A stretch of 64,000 bases of DNA, taken from Bacillota bacterium (lineage in GTDB: Bacteria > Bacillota > Clostridia > Peptostreptococcales > Anaerovoracaceae). Where the stretch lies: assembly GCA_017437745.1 (NCBI GenBank), contig JAFRYI010000018.1, forward strand, positions 1 through 64,000, in the 5' to 3' direction. Every line of letters begins with the position of its first letter. Position 1 is the stretch's first letter. A model generated the notes under the pieces. It was not told the DNA's origin. It ran no database searches and saw nothing but the letters and a program-made list of their open reading frames with translations. Shown piece by piece: positions 42,416 through 49,486 of the stretch. Made by a program: the position numbers and the translations under genes.

Positions 42416-43452
42416 TACGCTTCCCTCCTTCTCTTGATCATGATGGAGATGACTATAGGAGCCCCGAAAATGGCTGTTACAGAGCTGATCGACAGCTCGG
42501 TGGGTGAAAATACCGTCCTGGCGATAAGATCGCACAGAAGGCAGAATATGGCCCCTCCGAGGAAGCATCCGGGAATGACTACTATCGGCTTTGCTGTGCC
42601 AAGAACGCGCTTTACGATGTGCGGAACGGCTATGCCCACGAAGGATATCGGACCTGCGAAGGCAGTTACCGTTGCGGCTAGAAGGCTGGACAGAAGCACC
42701 AGGAAGAACCTGAAGCGCTTAATGTTGACGCCCATGTTCATCGCGTAGTCCTCGCCCAGCTGATAGGCGCTTATGGGTTTAGCCATCAGGAAGGTGCAGA
42801 CGGAGCAGATGATCACCACTACGGTCATTACGTGTACGTTCTCCCAGGATATTCCGGAGAAGCTTCCCTTGGACCAGTTGTGCAGGTTTACTATGCTGGC
42901 GTCGCTGGCGAAGGTTACTACGAAGTCCGTTATGGCTGAACATATGTAACCGACCATTACGCCGCTTACTATAAGCATGGAAGCGTTGCTTACCTTCTGG
43001 GATATCACCAGTACGAAGCCCATGGATACCATGGCCCCCACAAAGGCGGCCATTATCGTAAAGGCCGAGGAAAGTCCGCCGGAGGCCTGCATCACGAATA
43101 CCATTGTAAGCGCTACCGTAAGCTTGGCTCCGGAGGAGATGCCCAGAACGTAAGGACCCGCTATGGGGTTTCCGAAGAAGGTCTGGAGCAGGAATCCCGC
43201 AAGGCCCAAAGCGCCGCCCAGTATAAGGCAGGCCAGGAGCCTGGGGAGACGTATCTGGTGAAGTATCGCGTACATCGTGGAGATGAGGCTTCCCGTTTCC
43301 GCGGTGGGGCCGTCCCTGAATACGCTTATTATCTTATCCGCCGGAATGCTGTAGCTTCCGATGCTTATGTTCAGCACCACAAGGACCAGCATCAGCACGA
43401 ACAGGATTATGAGGGCGACGGTTATGCGCCCGGTTCTCTTGTCTTTCTGCAT
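42415..43452 (-). CDS. BtuC/FecCD-type ABC transporter permease
   Basis: A 345-residue permease with about ten membrane helices. FecCD hallmarks are IRLPRLLACLILGGALGLAGFLLQTFFGNPIAGPYVLGISSGA and, near the end, GPISFVGIAVPHIVKRVLG. It moves siderophore, haem or corrinoid across the membrane with the ATPase (1-bp overlap) and the binding lipoprotein (4 bp upstream). Riboswitch control favours a corrinoid or cobalt-tetrapyrrole substrate. Confidence 0.88.
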   Translation of the reverse strand: MQKDKRTGRITVALIILFVLMLVLVVLNISIGSYSIPADKIISVFRDGPTAETGSLISTMYAILHQIRLPRLLACLILGGALGLAGFLLQTFFGNPIAGPYVLGISSGAKLTVALTMVFVMQASGGLSSAFTIMAAFVGAMVSMGFVLVISQKVSNASMLIVSGVMVGYICSAITDFVVTFASDASIVNLHNWSKGSFSGISWENVHVMTVVVIICSVCTFLMAKPISAYQLGEDYAMNMGVNIKRFRFFLVLLSSLLAATVTAFAGPISFVGIAVPHIVKRVLGTAKPIVVIPGCFLGGAIFCLLCDLIARTVFSPTELSISSVTAIFGAPIVISIMIKRRREA

Positions 43453-43456
43453 GGCT

Positions 43457-44647
43457 CTACTTGAGTTTCTTCATGTATTTGAGTCCGGTCCCGTCCGTCT
43501 CTCCGGACAGGATGCGGTTGAATTCGAGTATCATCTGACCAAGGTCCGTAGTTTCCTGATAGAGGTTCTCGCCAGTGCACCAGACGTTGTTCTCCTTTAC
43601 GGCCTTGAAGTTCTTGAGCAGGGGACTGAGACTGTTGATGCTGTCTATGGAGCTTATCTCGCCCATGATCGTGCTGTTGTAGAATATGAAGTCCGCGTCC
43701 TTGGCAGTTGCGTAGAAGGTCTCCATGTCCAGGTTTACGGTGGACAGGTTGTTGTCGGAGTCCTTGCCCAGGTCGCTGAATATGTACTTGCCGCCCGCGA
43801 GCTCTATCATGGTGCACACGTAGTCTCCGCTCTTTCTGGCGACTGCGTTTCCGGAGGAGTTGATGTAGAAGAACGCCACGGTCTTGCCTGTGTGTTCCTT
43901 CTTTTCTGCCTCTTCCAGGTAGCCTACCTGTTCCGCGAATATGGCTTCTGCCTTATCTTCCATGTTGAGCATCGCGGCGTAGAGCTTTATCCACTCGGTC
44001 CTTCCCAGGGGGTGGCTCTCGTAGGTGGATTTTTCGACGAATACCGGTATTCCCAGAGTCTCAAGCTTTTCCTTTATCTCCGGGGTGTGGTAGATCATCA
44101 TGGATTCCAGCGCCAGGTCGCAGCCTTTGGAAAGGATGAGCTCGAAGTCCGGGGCGCTGTATTTTCCGGCGTAGACCATCTTGCCCGCGTTCATGGCTTC
44201 CACGGCTCCGTCCACGTACCAGTCGTCCACCTTAAGGCTGGACATCTTTACGTTGTCGAGCGCGTCCATGGCGTCGAACAGGCACATGGTTGCAGTCGCG
44301 GCCAGATAGATCTGGTCCACAGGCTGTTTTACCTTTATGATCTTGCCGCCGATGCTCTTTACGAGCCTGTCGGTGACCTTGCTGTCGGCGCCTTCGGGTA
44401 TCACAAGGTATACGTCCGGGCCTTCCTTGACGGTTATCAGCTTGTAGCCGTCCTCGTAATAGTCCACGGAGAAGCCGGTTGCGTACTTAAGCTCCATGCT
44501 TTTTACGAACGCCGGGGTATGGTCTCCCGACGTGGAGTTGTTTTCCGGCACCGCGCTGTTGTTTCCGCCGTTTCCGCAGGCGCAGAAAGACAGCAGCATT
44601 ACCGCCGCGAGGATGATGCATATTACAGGTCTTTTCAGGCTCTTCAT
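43457..44647 (-). CDS. Substrate-binding lipoprotein of a BtuFCD-type importer
   Basis: A 396-residue class III solute-binding lipoprotein. Signal peptide (SLKRPVICIILAAVMLLSF) with lipid-modified Cys in CACGNGG. The fold shows in SVDYYEDGYKLITVKEGPDVY, GCDLALESMMIYHTPEIKEKLETLGIPVFVEKS and AKDADFIFYNSTIMGE. ATG 44647 is chosen, with AGGAGA 7 nt upstream. Ligand not decidable from sequence; corrinoid, haem or a metal-tetrapyrrole is likely given control by riboswitch 2 and CbiK neighbours. This type is similar to iron-complex binding proteins. Confidence 0.82.
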   Translation of the reverse strand: MKSLKRPVICIILAAVMLLSFCACGNGGNNSAVPENNSTSGDHTPAFVKSMELKYATGFSVDYYEDGYKLITVKEGPDVYLVIPEGADSKVTDRLVKSIGGKIIKVKQPVDQIYLAATATMCLFDAMDALDNVKMSSLKVDDWYVDGAVEAMNAGKMVYAGKYSAPDFELILSKGCDLALESMMIYHTPEIKEKLETLGIPVFVEKSTYESHPLGRTEWIKLYAAMLNMEDKAEAIFAEQVGYLEEAEKKEHTGKTVAFFYINSSGNAVARKSGDYVCTMIELAGGKYIFSDLGKDSDNNLSTVNLDMETFYATAKDADFIFYNSTIMGEISSIDSINSLSPLLKNFKAVKENNVWCTGENLYQETTDLGQMILEFNRILSGETDGTGLKYMKKLK

Positions 44648-44718
44648 GACATTTCTCCTGTAAACAGACCGGGCCAAACGACGCCGGATGACGCATTTGG
44701 CCCGGAATGGTTCTTTAG

Positions 44719-45174
44719 CTATTTCTGGATATCGGGGCTCGATACGATTATCTTGTGATCATACCAGTTGCCGTGAGTGCCGATTATGGCAACGTTGAAC
44801 TCTTCGTCGAGATACGGGACGGGTATGTCGAAGCCGTAGGCTTCTTCCGTGATCCCGTCGGAGTAGGTGACTTTATCGAGAGTCGGCTCTATGAGTTTTG
44901 CTCCGTCCTTTTTGGCGTCCTCGGCGCTGCCGTAGAACAAATGAACTATGCTCTTGGACGCAAGGGTAATGTGCACGGTCATCTTTCCGTCTTTTACGGT
45001 AAGCGTGCCCATGCCCTTGTGCGCTTCGTTGATGTGGAACATGGTACTGTCGGTCTTTACTTTGACTTCGTATGTACCGTCCGCGACCGGAGCCGTATTC
45101 TCCTGCTTTCCGCATCCTGCCGCAAACAGGAGGATGAGGACGAACAGTATGGATATGATCGCTTTCTTACGCAT
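44719..45174 (-). CDS. Small lipoprotein with a single NEAT-like domain
   Basis: A 151-residue lipoprotein. Lipobox FAAGC is near residue 20, and the rest is one beta-rich domain: DGTYEVKVKTDSTMF, LTVKDGKMTVHITLASKSIVHLFYG, GFDIPVPYLDEEFNVAII, and GNWYDHKIIV near the end. The order (GKMTV strand, aromatic/Ser-rich loop after it, final WYDHK strand) resembles NEAT haem-binding domains and matches domain 1 of the lipoprotein at 36866. It lies between the secreted CbiK and the binding-protein gene, a position fitting a ligand relay. Function inferred. Confidence 0.72.
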   Translation of the reverse strand: MRKKAIISILFVLILLFAAGCGKQENTAPVADGTYEVKVKTDSTMFHINEAHKGMGTLTVKDGKMTVHITLASKSIVHLFYGSAEDAKKDGAKLIEPTLDKVTYSDGITEEAYGFDIPVPYLDEEFNVAIIGTHGNWYDHKIIVSSPDIQK

Positions 45175-45189
45175 TGGTCTTACCCTTTA

Positions 45190-46419
45190 TTACTTGGTAG
45201 CTTCCTTGATGGCTGCCGCGGTGTGATCCACATATATGCTCTCAACAGCTTCGATGCGTCCGAGACCGGCGATCTGAGGGTCGACATTTTCGAACTTCTT
45301 GCTGTCTTTGAACATGCTGATCCAGGATTCGGGATCCTCGGGGTCTGCCATGTCGTTGTTGGCGTGGTCGCCTGCAACTACCATGAGCGGACGGAGGATG
45401 ACATTCTTGTATCCTGCTTCGGATACGGCCTTGATGACCTCTTCGCAGGCGGTCTCTTCGGGCTCGCCTTCAACGGTTCCGATGAACACGTTCTTGTAAC
45501 CGAGCTTGTTCATCTGGGTCTGCATCTGGCTGTAGGTGACCTTGGCGTTGTGGGAGGTTCCGTGTCCCATGAGTACGAACGCGGTTCCGGCCTTCTCGGC
45601 GGCATCGATGCTGTCGAAACCGGCTGCCTTAACGGCTGCTTCAACGACTGCCTTGGCGACAGCTTCCTTGTCGGAGTTGATGATGGTGGCGTCTGCGCCT
45701 ACCTCACCGAGGAGCGGCTCAGCGACTACGATGGTAGCGATCTTGTCCTTATAGTTGTTGAGTTCTTCTACGAGCTCATCGTACTCTGCGCCGTGCATCA
45801 GGTGCGTCGGCTGTACAACGAGGGTCTTAACGCCGTTCTTTACTGCTCTGTCGAGAGCCTGCTTGACGTTGTCGATCTTCTCGCCGTCACGGGCCTGAAC
45901 GTGGTTGATGATGATCTGAGCGGTGAAAGCTCTGCGTACGGACCAGTCGGGATAAGCCTTGGCAAGAACATCCTCGATGCCCTTGATGTCGGTGGAACGG
46001 CTCTCATTGAAGGAGGTTCCGAAGGAAACTACCAGGAGCTCCTTCTCGCCGATGCTGTCTGCGTTGCGGGGATCGTCCTTCTTGGCGTCGCCGGTGTCGC
46101 GTCCGAAGTAATCCGGATCAGCCTCTTCGCCTTCTACCAGTTCCTTCTGAGCGTCGGTAAGTGCGTCCCAGGCCTTCTTGGCTGCTTCGCACTGAGCGTC
46201 AGTCTTTTCGGTCCACTCCTGAACGTAGATGGCGTCGATAAGATCTGCTACGTTCTTGGCAAGCTCTTCGTCGGTCGGCTTGGCCGGTTCGGGCTCGGTG
46301 TTGTTAGCCGGCGTGGTGTTGTTGGCCGGAGTGTTGTTAGCCGGAGTGCCGCATGCTGCAAGGGCGAATACCATTACGAGCGCCAGCACTACCGCGAGAA
46401 TTATTTTTGCGTTTTTCAT
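45190..46419 (-). CDS. Secreted, lipid-anchored CbiK-type chelatase
   Basis: A 409-residue protein in four parts: a signal peptide with lipobox LAAC (C23), an Asn/Pro/Thr spacer (TPANN repeats, 25-41), a helical module of about 50 residues (DAQCEAAKKAWDALTDAQKELV), and a full CbiK chelatase domain from about 123 (LLVVSFGTSFNESRS). The metal-site histidines are kept: H286 in MGHGTSH and H352 in AGDHANND. It should sit outside the membrane. Exported CbiK is known in Desulfovibrio, but its role there is uncertain. ATG 46419 is chosen because GAGAGGT lies 6 nt upstream. It is the first gene under riboswitch 2. Confidence 0.85.
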   Translation of the reverse strand: MKNAKIILAVVLALVMVFALAACGTPANNTPANNTTPANNTEPEPAKPTDEELAKNVADLIDAIYVQEWTEKTDAQCEAAKKAWDALTDAQKELVEGEEADPDYFGRDTGDAKKDDPRNADSIGEKELLVVSFGTSFNESRSTDIKGIEDVLAKAYPDWSVRRAFTAQIIINHVQARDGEKIDNVKQALDRAVKNGVKTLVVQPTHLMHGAEYDELVEELNNYKDKIATIVVAEPLLGEVGADATIINSDKEAVAKAVVEAAVKAAGFDSIDAAEKAGTAFVLMGHGTSHNAKVTYSQMQTQMNKLGYKNVFIGTVEGEPEETACEEVIKAVSEAGYKNVILRPLMVVAGDHANNDMADPEDPESWISMFKDSKKFENVDPQIAGLGRIEAVESIYVDHTAAAIKEATK

Positions 46420-46521
46420 GATTGACCTCTCTTTCCGCAAATCTGCTTCTCAATATAAAGCTTTTTCATGAAAACCTGTCAGAGCGTTTCTTGATTGTCT
46501 TATAGTTTCAGCCTTTAAGAA

Positions 46522-46546
46522 GCAAAAGACCCGCATTTGCTGCGGG
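46522..46546 (-). terminator. Expression-platform terminator of riboswitch 2
   Basis: On the minus strand CCCGCA (46546-46541) pairs with TGCGGG (46535-46530) around a 5-nt loop, followed by TCTTTTGCTTCTT. It lies between the aptamer and the secreted CbiK gene. Confidence 0.78.
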
Positions 46547-46633
46547 CGGAAAGAACAGTGTAACGGCAAAAGCTGCCAGTCCATGCCTCCGGATGTCCGC
46601 AGAGTAGAACGCCTGCGCATTTTAAGCGCATGA

Positions 46634-46785
46634 AGACAGGCAAGTATTCTGACTTGTCGCGGGGGCTTTGTTACGGCCCGGGGGATCCTTGCCTTCCCGG
46701 CGTTCGCCAGTGGCTTTATAAGGATATCCGCGATTCACAGCAACGGCCTTGTGCGGGATTCTCACCCGGCTTCCATGACCTGTCT
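46634..46785 (-). ncRNA. Cobalamin riboswitch 2
   Basis: Read on the minus strand: AGACAGG-side P1, GGAAGCCGGGTGAGAATCCC, GCTGTGAATCGCGG, AAAGCCACTGG, CGGGAAGGC and the B12 box AAGTCAGAATACTTGCC. P1 is AGACAGG (46634-46640) with CCTGTCT (46779-46785). It heads the operon from the secreted CbiK to the cytosolic CbiK. Confidence 0.93.
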
Positions 46786-46809
46786 CCCGATCGAGTTTTC
46801 AACCTAGTG

Positions 46810-46838
46810 ATTTTACTATGTATATATTGAAATGTCAA
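46810..46838 (-). promoter_or_regulatory. Promoter for cobalamin riboswitch 2
   Basis: Minus strand: perfect TTGACA (46838-46833), 17-bp spacer, TAAAAT (46815-46810). A small inverted repeat AATAAT-CACT-ATTATT (46837-46852) touches the -35. Confidence 0.82.
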
Positions 46839-46871
46839 TAATCACTATTATTCTGGAATAAGAATTGCAGG

Positions 46872-46900
46872 TTGTAAGCATGTGATCTTTGTGATATACT
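46872..46900 (+). promoter_or_regulatory. Promoter for cobalamin riboswitch 3
   Basis: TTGTAA (46872-46877), 17-bp spacer, TATACT (46895-46900), with TG one base upstream making an extended -10. It diverges from the riboswitch 2 promoter; the two -35 boxes are 33 bp apart. Confidence 0.78.
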
Positions 46901-46907
46901 CACAAAG
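46887..46907. repeat. Perfect inverted repeat over the riboswitch 3 promoter
   Basis: CTTTGTGA (46887-46894) and TCACAAAG (46900-46907) are perfect 8-bp arms around a 5-bp centre that is most of the -10 box. A dimeric repressor bound here would block transcription. Confidence 0.7.
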
Positions 46908-47098
46908 CAGTAATGCAGTGCCTCGGAAAGAGATACCGGGGAGAATAGGGAATCGCGTTAGAATCGCGAACGGTACCGCCGCTGTAAGCGCTTACGGAAC
47001 GGACTACGGCACACGCCGGCCATTGGGAACATCCCGAGAAGGCCCGTCCATTCCGGTTGGGGACACCCTGAAAGCGTAAGTCAGAAGACCTGCTGCTT
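46904..47098 (+). ncRNA. Cobalamin riboswitch 3
   Basis: P1 AAGCAG (46905-46910) pairs with CTGCTT (47091-47096). Conserved blocks between: GGGGAGAATAGGGAATCGCG, TTAGAATCGCGAACGG, CCGCTGTAAGCG, GGCCATTGGG, GAGAAGGC and the B12 box AAGTCAGAAGACCTGCT. It heads the cbiL operon. Confidence 0.92.
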
Positions 47099-47153
47099 CT
47101 TTTTATGTTGTGTCGTCGCACGGTAATTGCGGACAGACATACGAAAAAGCCGG

Positions 47154-47191
47154 CTGTAGCGGTATTTACTGCTTCAGTCGTTTTATTTTTT
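47154..47191 (+). terminator. Probable expression-platform terminator of riboswitch 3
   Basis: CTGTAGCGG (47154-47162) pairs with CTGCTTCAG (47169-47177, one mismatch and one G-T pair) around TATTTA, then a T-rich run. It is 18 bp before cbiL. Confidence 0.6.
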
Positions 47192-47208
47192 GAGGAAGGA
47201 ACGTAAAG

Positions 47209-47904
47209 ATGGCAGAAACAAAAAAAGGCATAGCATACGGCGTGGGCGTTGGCCCCGGAGACCCGGAACTTATGACGCTTAAGGCGGTAAGGCTTATAAA
47301 GGAAAACGATGTAATGGCTCTTCCGGGAAAAGACGCCAAAGAAACGGTCGCGTATAAGATAGCGGCCGGCGCAGTGCCCGAGATAGCGGAAAAGGAACTG
47401 ATATCCGTTTATTTCCCCATGAACACGGACAGCAAAGCCCTGGCCGATGCCCACAGAAAGGGCGCGGACCTTATAGAGAGCTATCTGGATCAGGGAAAGA
47501 ACGTGGTATTCCTTACGCTGGGAGATTCCACGATTTACTGCACGTTCAGTTATGTCCAGCACCTGCTGGAGGAAGACGGCTATAAGGTAGAGCTGGTAAG
47601 CGGCATTCCGTCCTTCTGCGCCGCCGCCGCAAGGCTCGGCGTATCCCTTACCGAATGGGACGAGATGCTCCACATACTTCCGGCGTTCCACAAGAACGGA
47701 GATCTTCTGGATCTTCCCGGCAATTACGTCCTTATGAAGTCCGCCAGCCACATGGCAGAGGTAAAGGAGATGCTCAGGAAGAGCGGCCGCAAGGTCTGCG
47801 CGGTAGAGAACTGCACCATGGAGAACGAGAAGGTCTACAAGGACCTGGAGGAGATCCCTGACGACGCGGGATACTTCTCGCTGATAATAGCTAAGCAGAA
47901 ATGA
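47209..47904 (+). CDS. cbiL: Cobalt-factor II (precorrin-2) C20-methyltransferase
   Basis: A 231-residue tetrapyrrole methylase that adds the C20 methyl group to cobalt-sirohydrochlorin, using AdoMet. Family motifs are YGVGVGPGDPELMTLKAVRLI at residues 10-30, FLTLGDSTIYCTFSYV near 102, and LVSGIPSFCAAAARLG near 126. AGGAAGGAACGTAAAG precedes the ATG. It is the first gene under riboswitch 3 and overlaps the next gene by 4 bp. The uroporphyrinogen-III methylase that makes precorrin-2 is not in the window. Confidence 0.93.
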   Translation: MAETKKGIAYGVGVGPGDPELMTLKAVRLIKENDVMALPGKDAKETVAYKIAAGAVPEIAEKELISVYFPMNTDSKALADAHRKGADLIESYLDQGKNVVFLTLGDSTIYCTFSYVQHLLEEDGYKVELVSGIPSFCAAAARLGVSLTEWDEMLHILPAFHKNGDLLDLPGNYVLMKSASHMAEVKEMLRKSGRKVCAVENCTMENEKVYKDLEEIPDDAGYFSLIIAKQK

Positions 47905-48737
47905 TAGAGATCAGGGATCTTACAAAACGCTTCGGAGATTTTACCGCGGTAGACGGACTCTCCCTTTCCATCGGGACAGGGGAGTTTTTCGGCCTGCTCG
48001 GACCTAACGGCGCCGGCAAGACCACTACCATAAGCATGATCTCCACCGTGCTGCTGCCGACGTCCGGAGAGATACTCGTGGACGGCCAGGTACTGGACCG
48101 CAAGGCCTCCGCTCAGAAGAGGAAGCTCAGCGTAATAACCCAGGAATACTCCATGCGCCAGGACATGACCATGGACGAGGTGATGGAGTATCAGGGAAGG
48201 CTCTATTATCTTCCCAAGTCCGTAATAAGGGAGAAAAGCACGGAACTGCTGGAATTCGCAGGTCTCGCGGAGTTCAGGAAGCGCACCGTAAGGCATCTTT
48301 CGGGCGGAATGAAGCGCAAGCTCATGATATGCCGCGCGCTTCTGATAGAGCCGGAGATACTGCTTCTCGACGAGCCTACGGCGGGCATGGACGCTCTGTC
48401 CAGAAGGCAGATGTGGAACCTGCTGCGCCAGCTGAACGAGAGGAAGATGACCATCATCCTTACCACTCACTACATAGACGAGGCCCAGGCGCTCTGCGAC
48501 CGCGTGGCGCTCATAAACCGCGGAAAGCTGCAGAAGATGGATACCCCGGACGCCCTCATTAAGGAGCTGGGCGCTTTTGCCGTGGACGAAACATCCGAAA
48601 ACGGCCTTGTGAGCAAGTATTTCAAGGACCGTGCGGAAGCGATAGAGTACTTGTCCGCTGCCGGTCCCATGGCCAGCTTCAGGGCCACCACGCTGGAGGA
48701 CGTTTTCGTGGACTGCGCCGGAAGGAAGATAACATAG
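47901..48737 (+). CDS. ABC-2 type exporter ATP-binding protein
   Basis: A 278-residue ATPase of the DrrA/CcmA exporter type: Walker A LLGPNGAGKTTT near 33, signature HLSGGMKRKLMICRAL, Walker B ILLLDEPTAGMD, H-loop TTHYIDEAQALCDR. The last 60 residues carry the C-terminal regulatory part common in exporter ATPases. It overlaps cbiL by 4 bp, so the pair is translated together. It works with the permease encoded 2 bp downstream. Export from a B12 operon is odd; cobalt-tetrapyrrole efflux or insertion of a surface protein are possible, but nothing proves either. Confidence 0.86.
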   Translation: MIEIRDLTKRFGDFTAVDGLSLSIGTGEFFGLLGPNGAGKTTTISMISTVLLPTSGEILVDGQVLDRKASAQKRKLSVITQEYSMRQDMTMDEVMEYQGRLYYLPKSVIREKSTELLEFAGLAEFRKRTVRHLSGGMKRKLMICRALLIEPEILLLDEPTAGMDALSRRQMWNLLRQLNERKMTIILTTHYIDEAQALCDRVALINRGKLQKMDTPDALIKELGAFAVDETSENGLVSKYFKDRAEAIEYLSAAGPMASFRATTLEDVFVDCAGRKIT

Positions 48738-48739
48738 AC

Positions 48740-49471
48740 ATGGGCATAGTAACAGTTCTGTGGGAAAAATGGGTGGAGTTCCGCAGGGACTTCTACAAGA
48801 TAACGGTGGCGGCGATGATATCGCCCCTGATGTATCTTATAATATTCGGCCTTGGCATACAGACTACGTCTCACGGCGAACCGTACCTGCATTTTCTGGT
48901 GCCCGGAATAGTCTCCATGGCTACCATGACGGGAAGCTTCAGCGCCATAGCTCAGAACATGAGCGTGCAGAGGCTCTACGAGAAGGCTCTGGACCAGGTG
49001 ATGGTATCGCCCACGCCTCTTTGGCAGTTCATACTGGGGCAGATAATAGGAGGAAGCCTGCGCGGGCTGTACGCCGGCGGGGTCATCCTGCTGCTTACCA
49101 TTCCGATCCGCACGGACCTTGTATTCAACGGCCTTTCGGTATTCATAATGTTCCTTAACGGTACGGTCTTCTCGACCATAGCGCTGGTGCTGTCGTTCCT
49201 GGCCAAGAGCTACACGGACGCTCCGCGCTACACCGCTTACATAATCACTCCCATGTCGTTCCTGTGCAACACATTCTTCTCCACGGACCAGATGCCCGCG
49301 GGGTTCAGGCAGGTGATATCCTTCCTGCCTCTGTCGCAGACCAGCGCCATGATAAGGAGCATAGCAAACGGGCAGCCTGCAGGCGCGTTCGGATTCATCA
49401 TCCTGTTCGCGTACCTGATAGTGTTCGGCGTCATATCCGTAGTGTTCATCTACAAGAAAAAGAATCTGTAG
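48740..49471 (+). CDS. ABC-2 type exporter permease
   Basis: A 243-residue permease with six predicted helices (for example MISPLMYLIIFGLGIQTTSHG, IIGGSLRGLYAGGVILLLTI, SALVLSFLAK-like IALVLSFLAKSYTD). The ABC-2 pattern is clear in MSVQRLYEKALDQVMVSPTPLWQFILGQII. It pairs with the ATPase 2 bp upstream. The surface-protein gene follows after 15 bp. Substrate unknown. Confidence 0.84.
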   Translation: MGIVTVLWEKWVEFRRDFYKITVAAMISPLMYLIIFGLGIQTTSHGEPYLHFLVPGIVSMATMTGSFSAIAQNMSVQRLYEKALDQVMVSPTPLWQFILGQIIGGSLRGLYAGGVILLLTIPIRTDLVFNGLSVFIMFLNGTVFSTIALVLSFLAKSYTDAPRYTAYIITPMSFLCNTFFSTDQMPAGFRQVISFLPLSQTSAMIRSIANGQPAGAFGFIILFAYLIVFGVISVVFIYKKKNL

Positions 49472-49486
49472 AAAGGAGGCCACGCG

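Noticed and set aside
46837..46852. Fur box from AATAAT and ATTATT
   Set aside because: The arms are 4 bp apart and do not fit the 7-1-7 pattern; short AT-rich repeats arise easily by chance.
46887..46907. CRP site (TGTGA-N6-TCACA)
   Set aside because: The centre is 5 bp, not 6, and the arms extend as one longer palindrome; CRP is also not expected in this type of organism.
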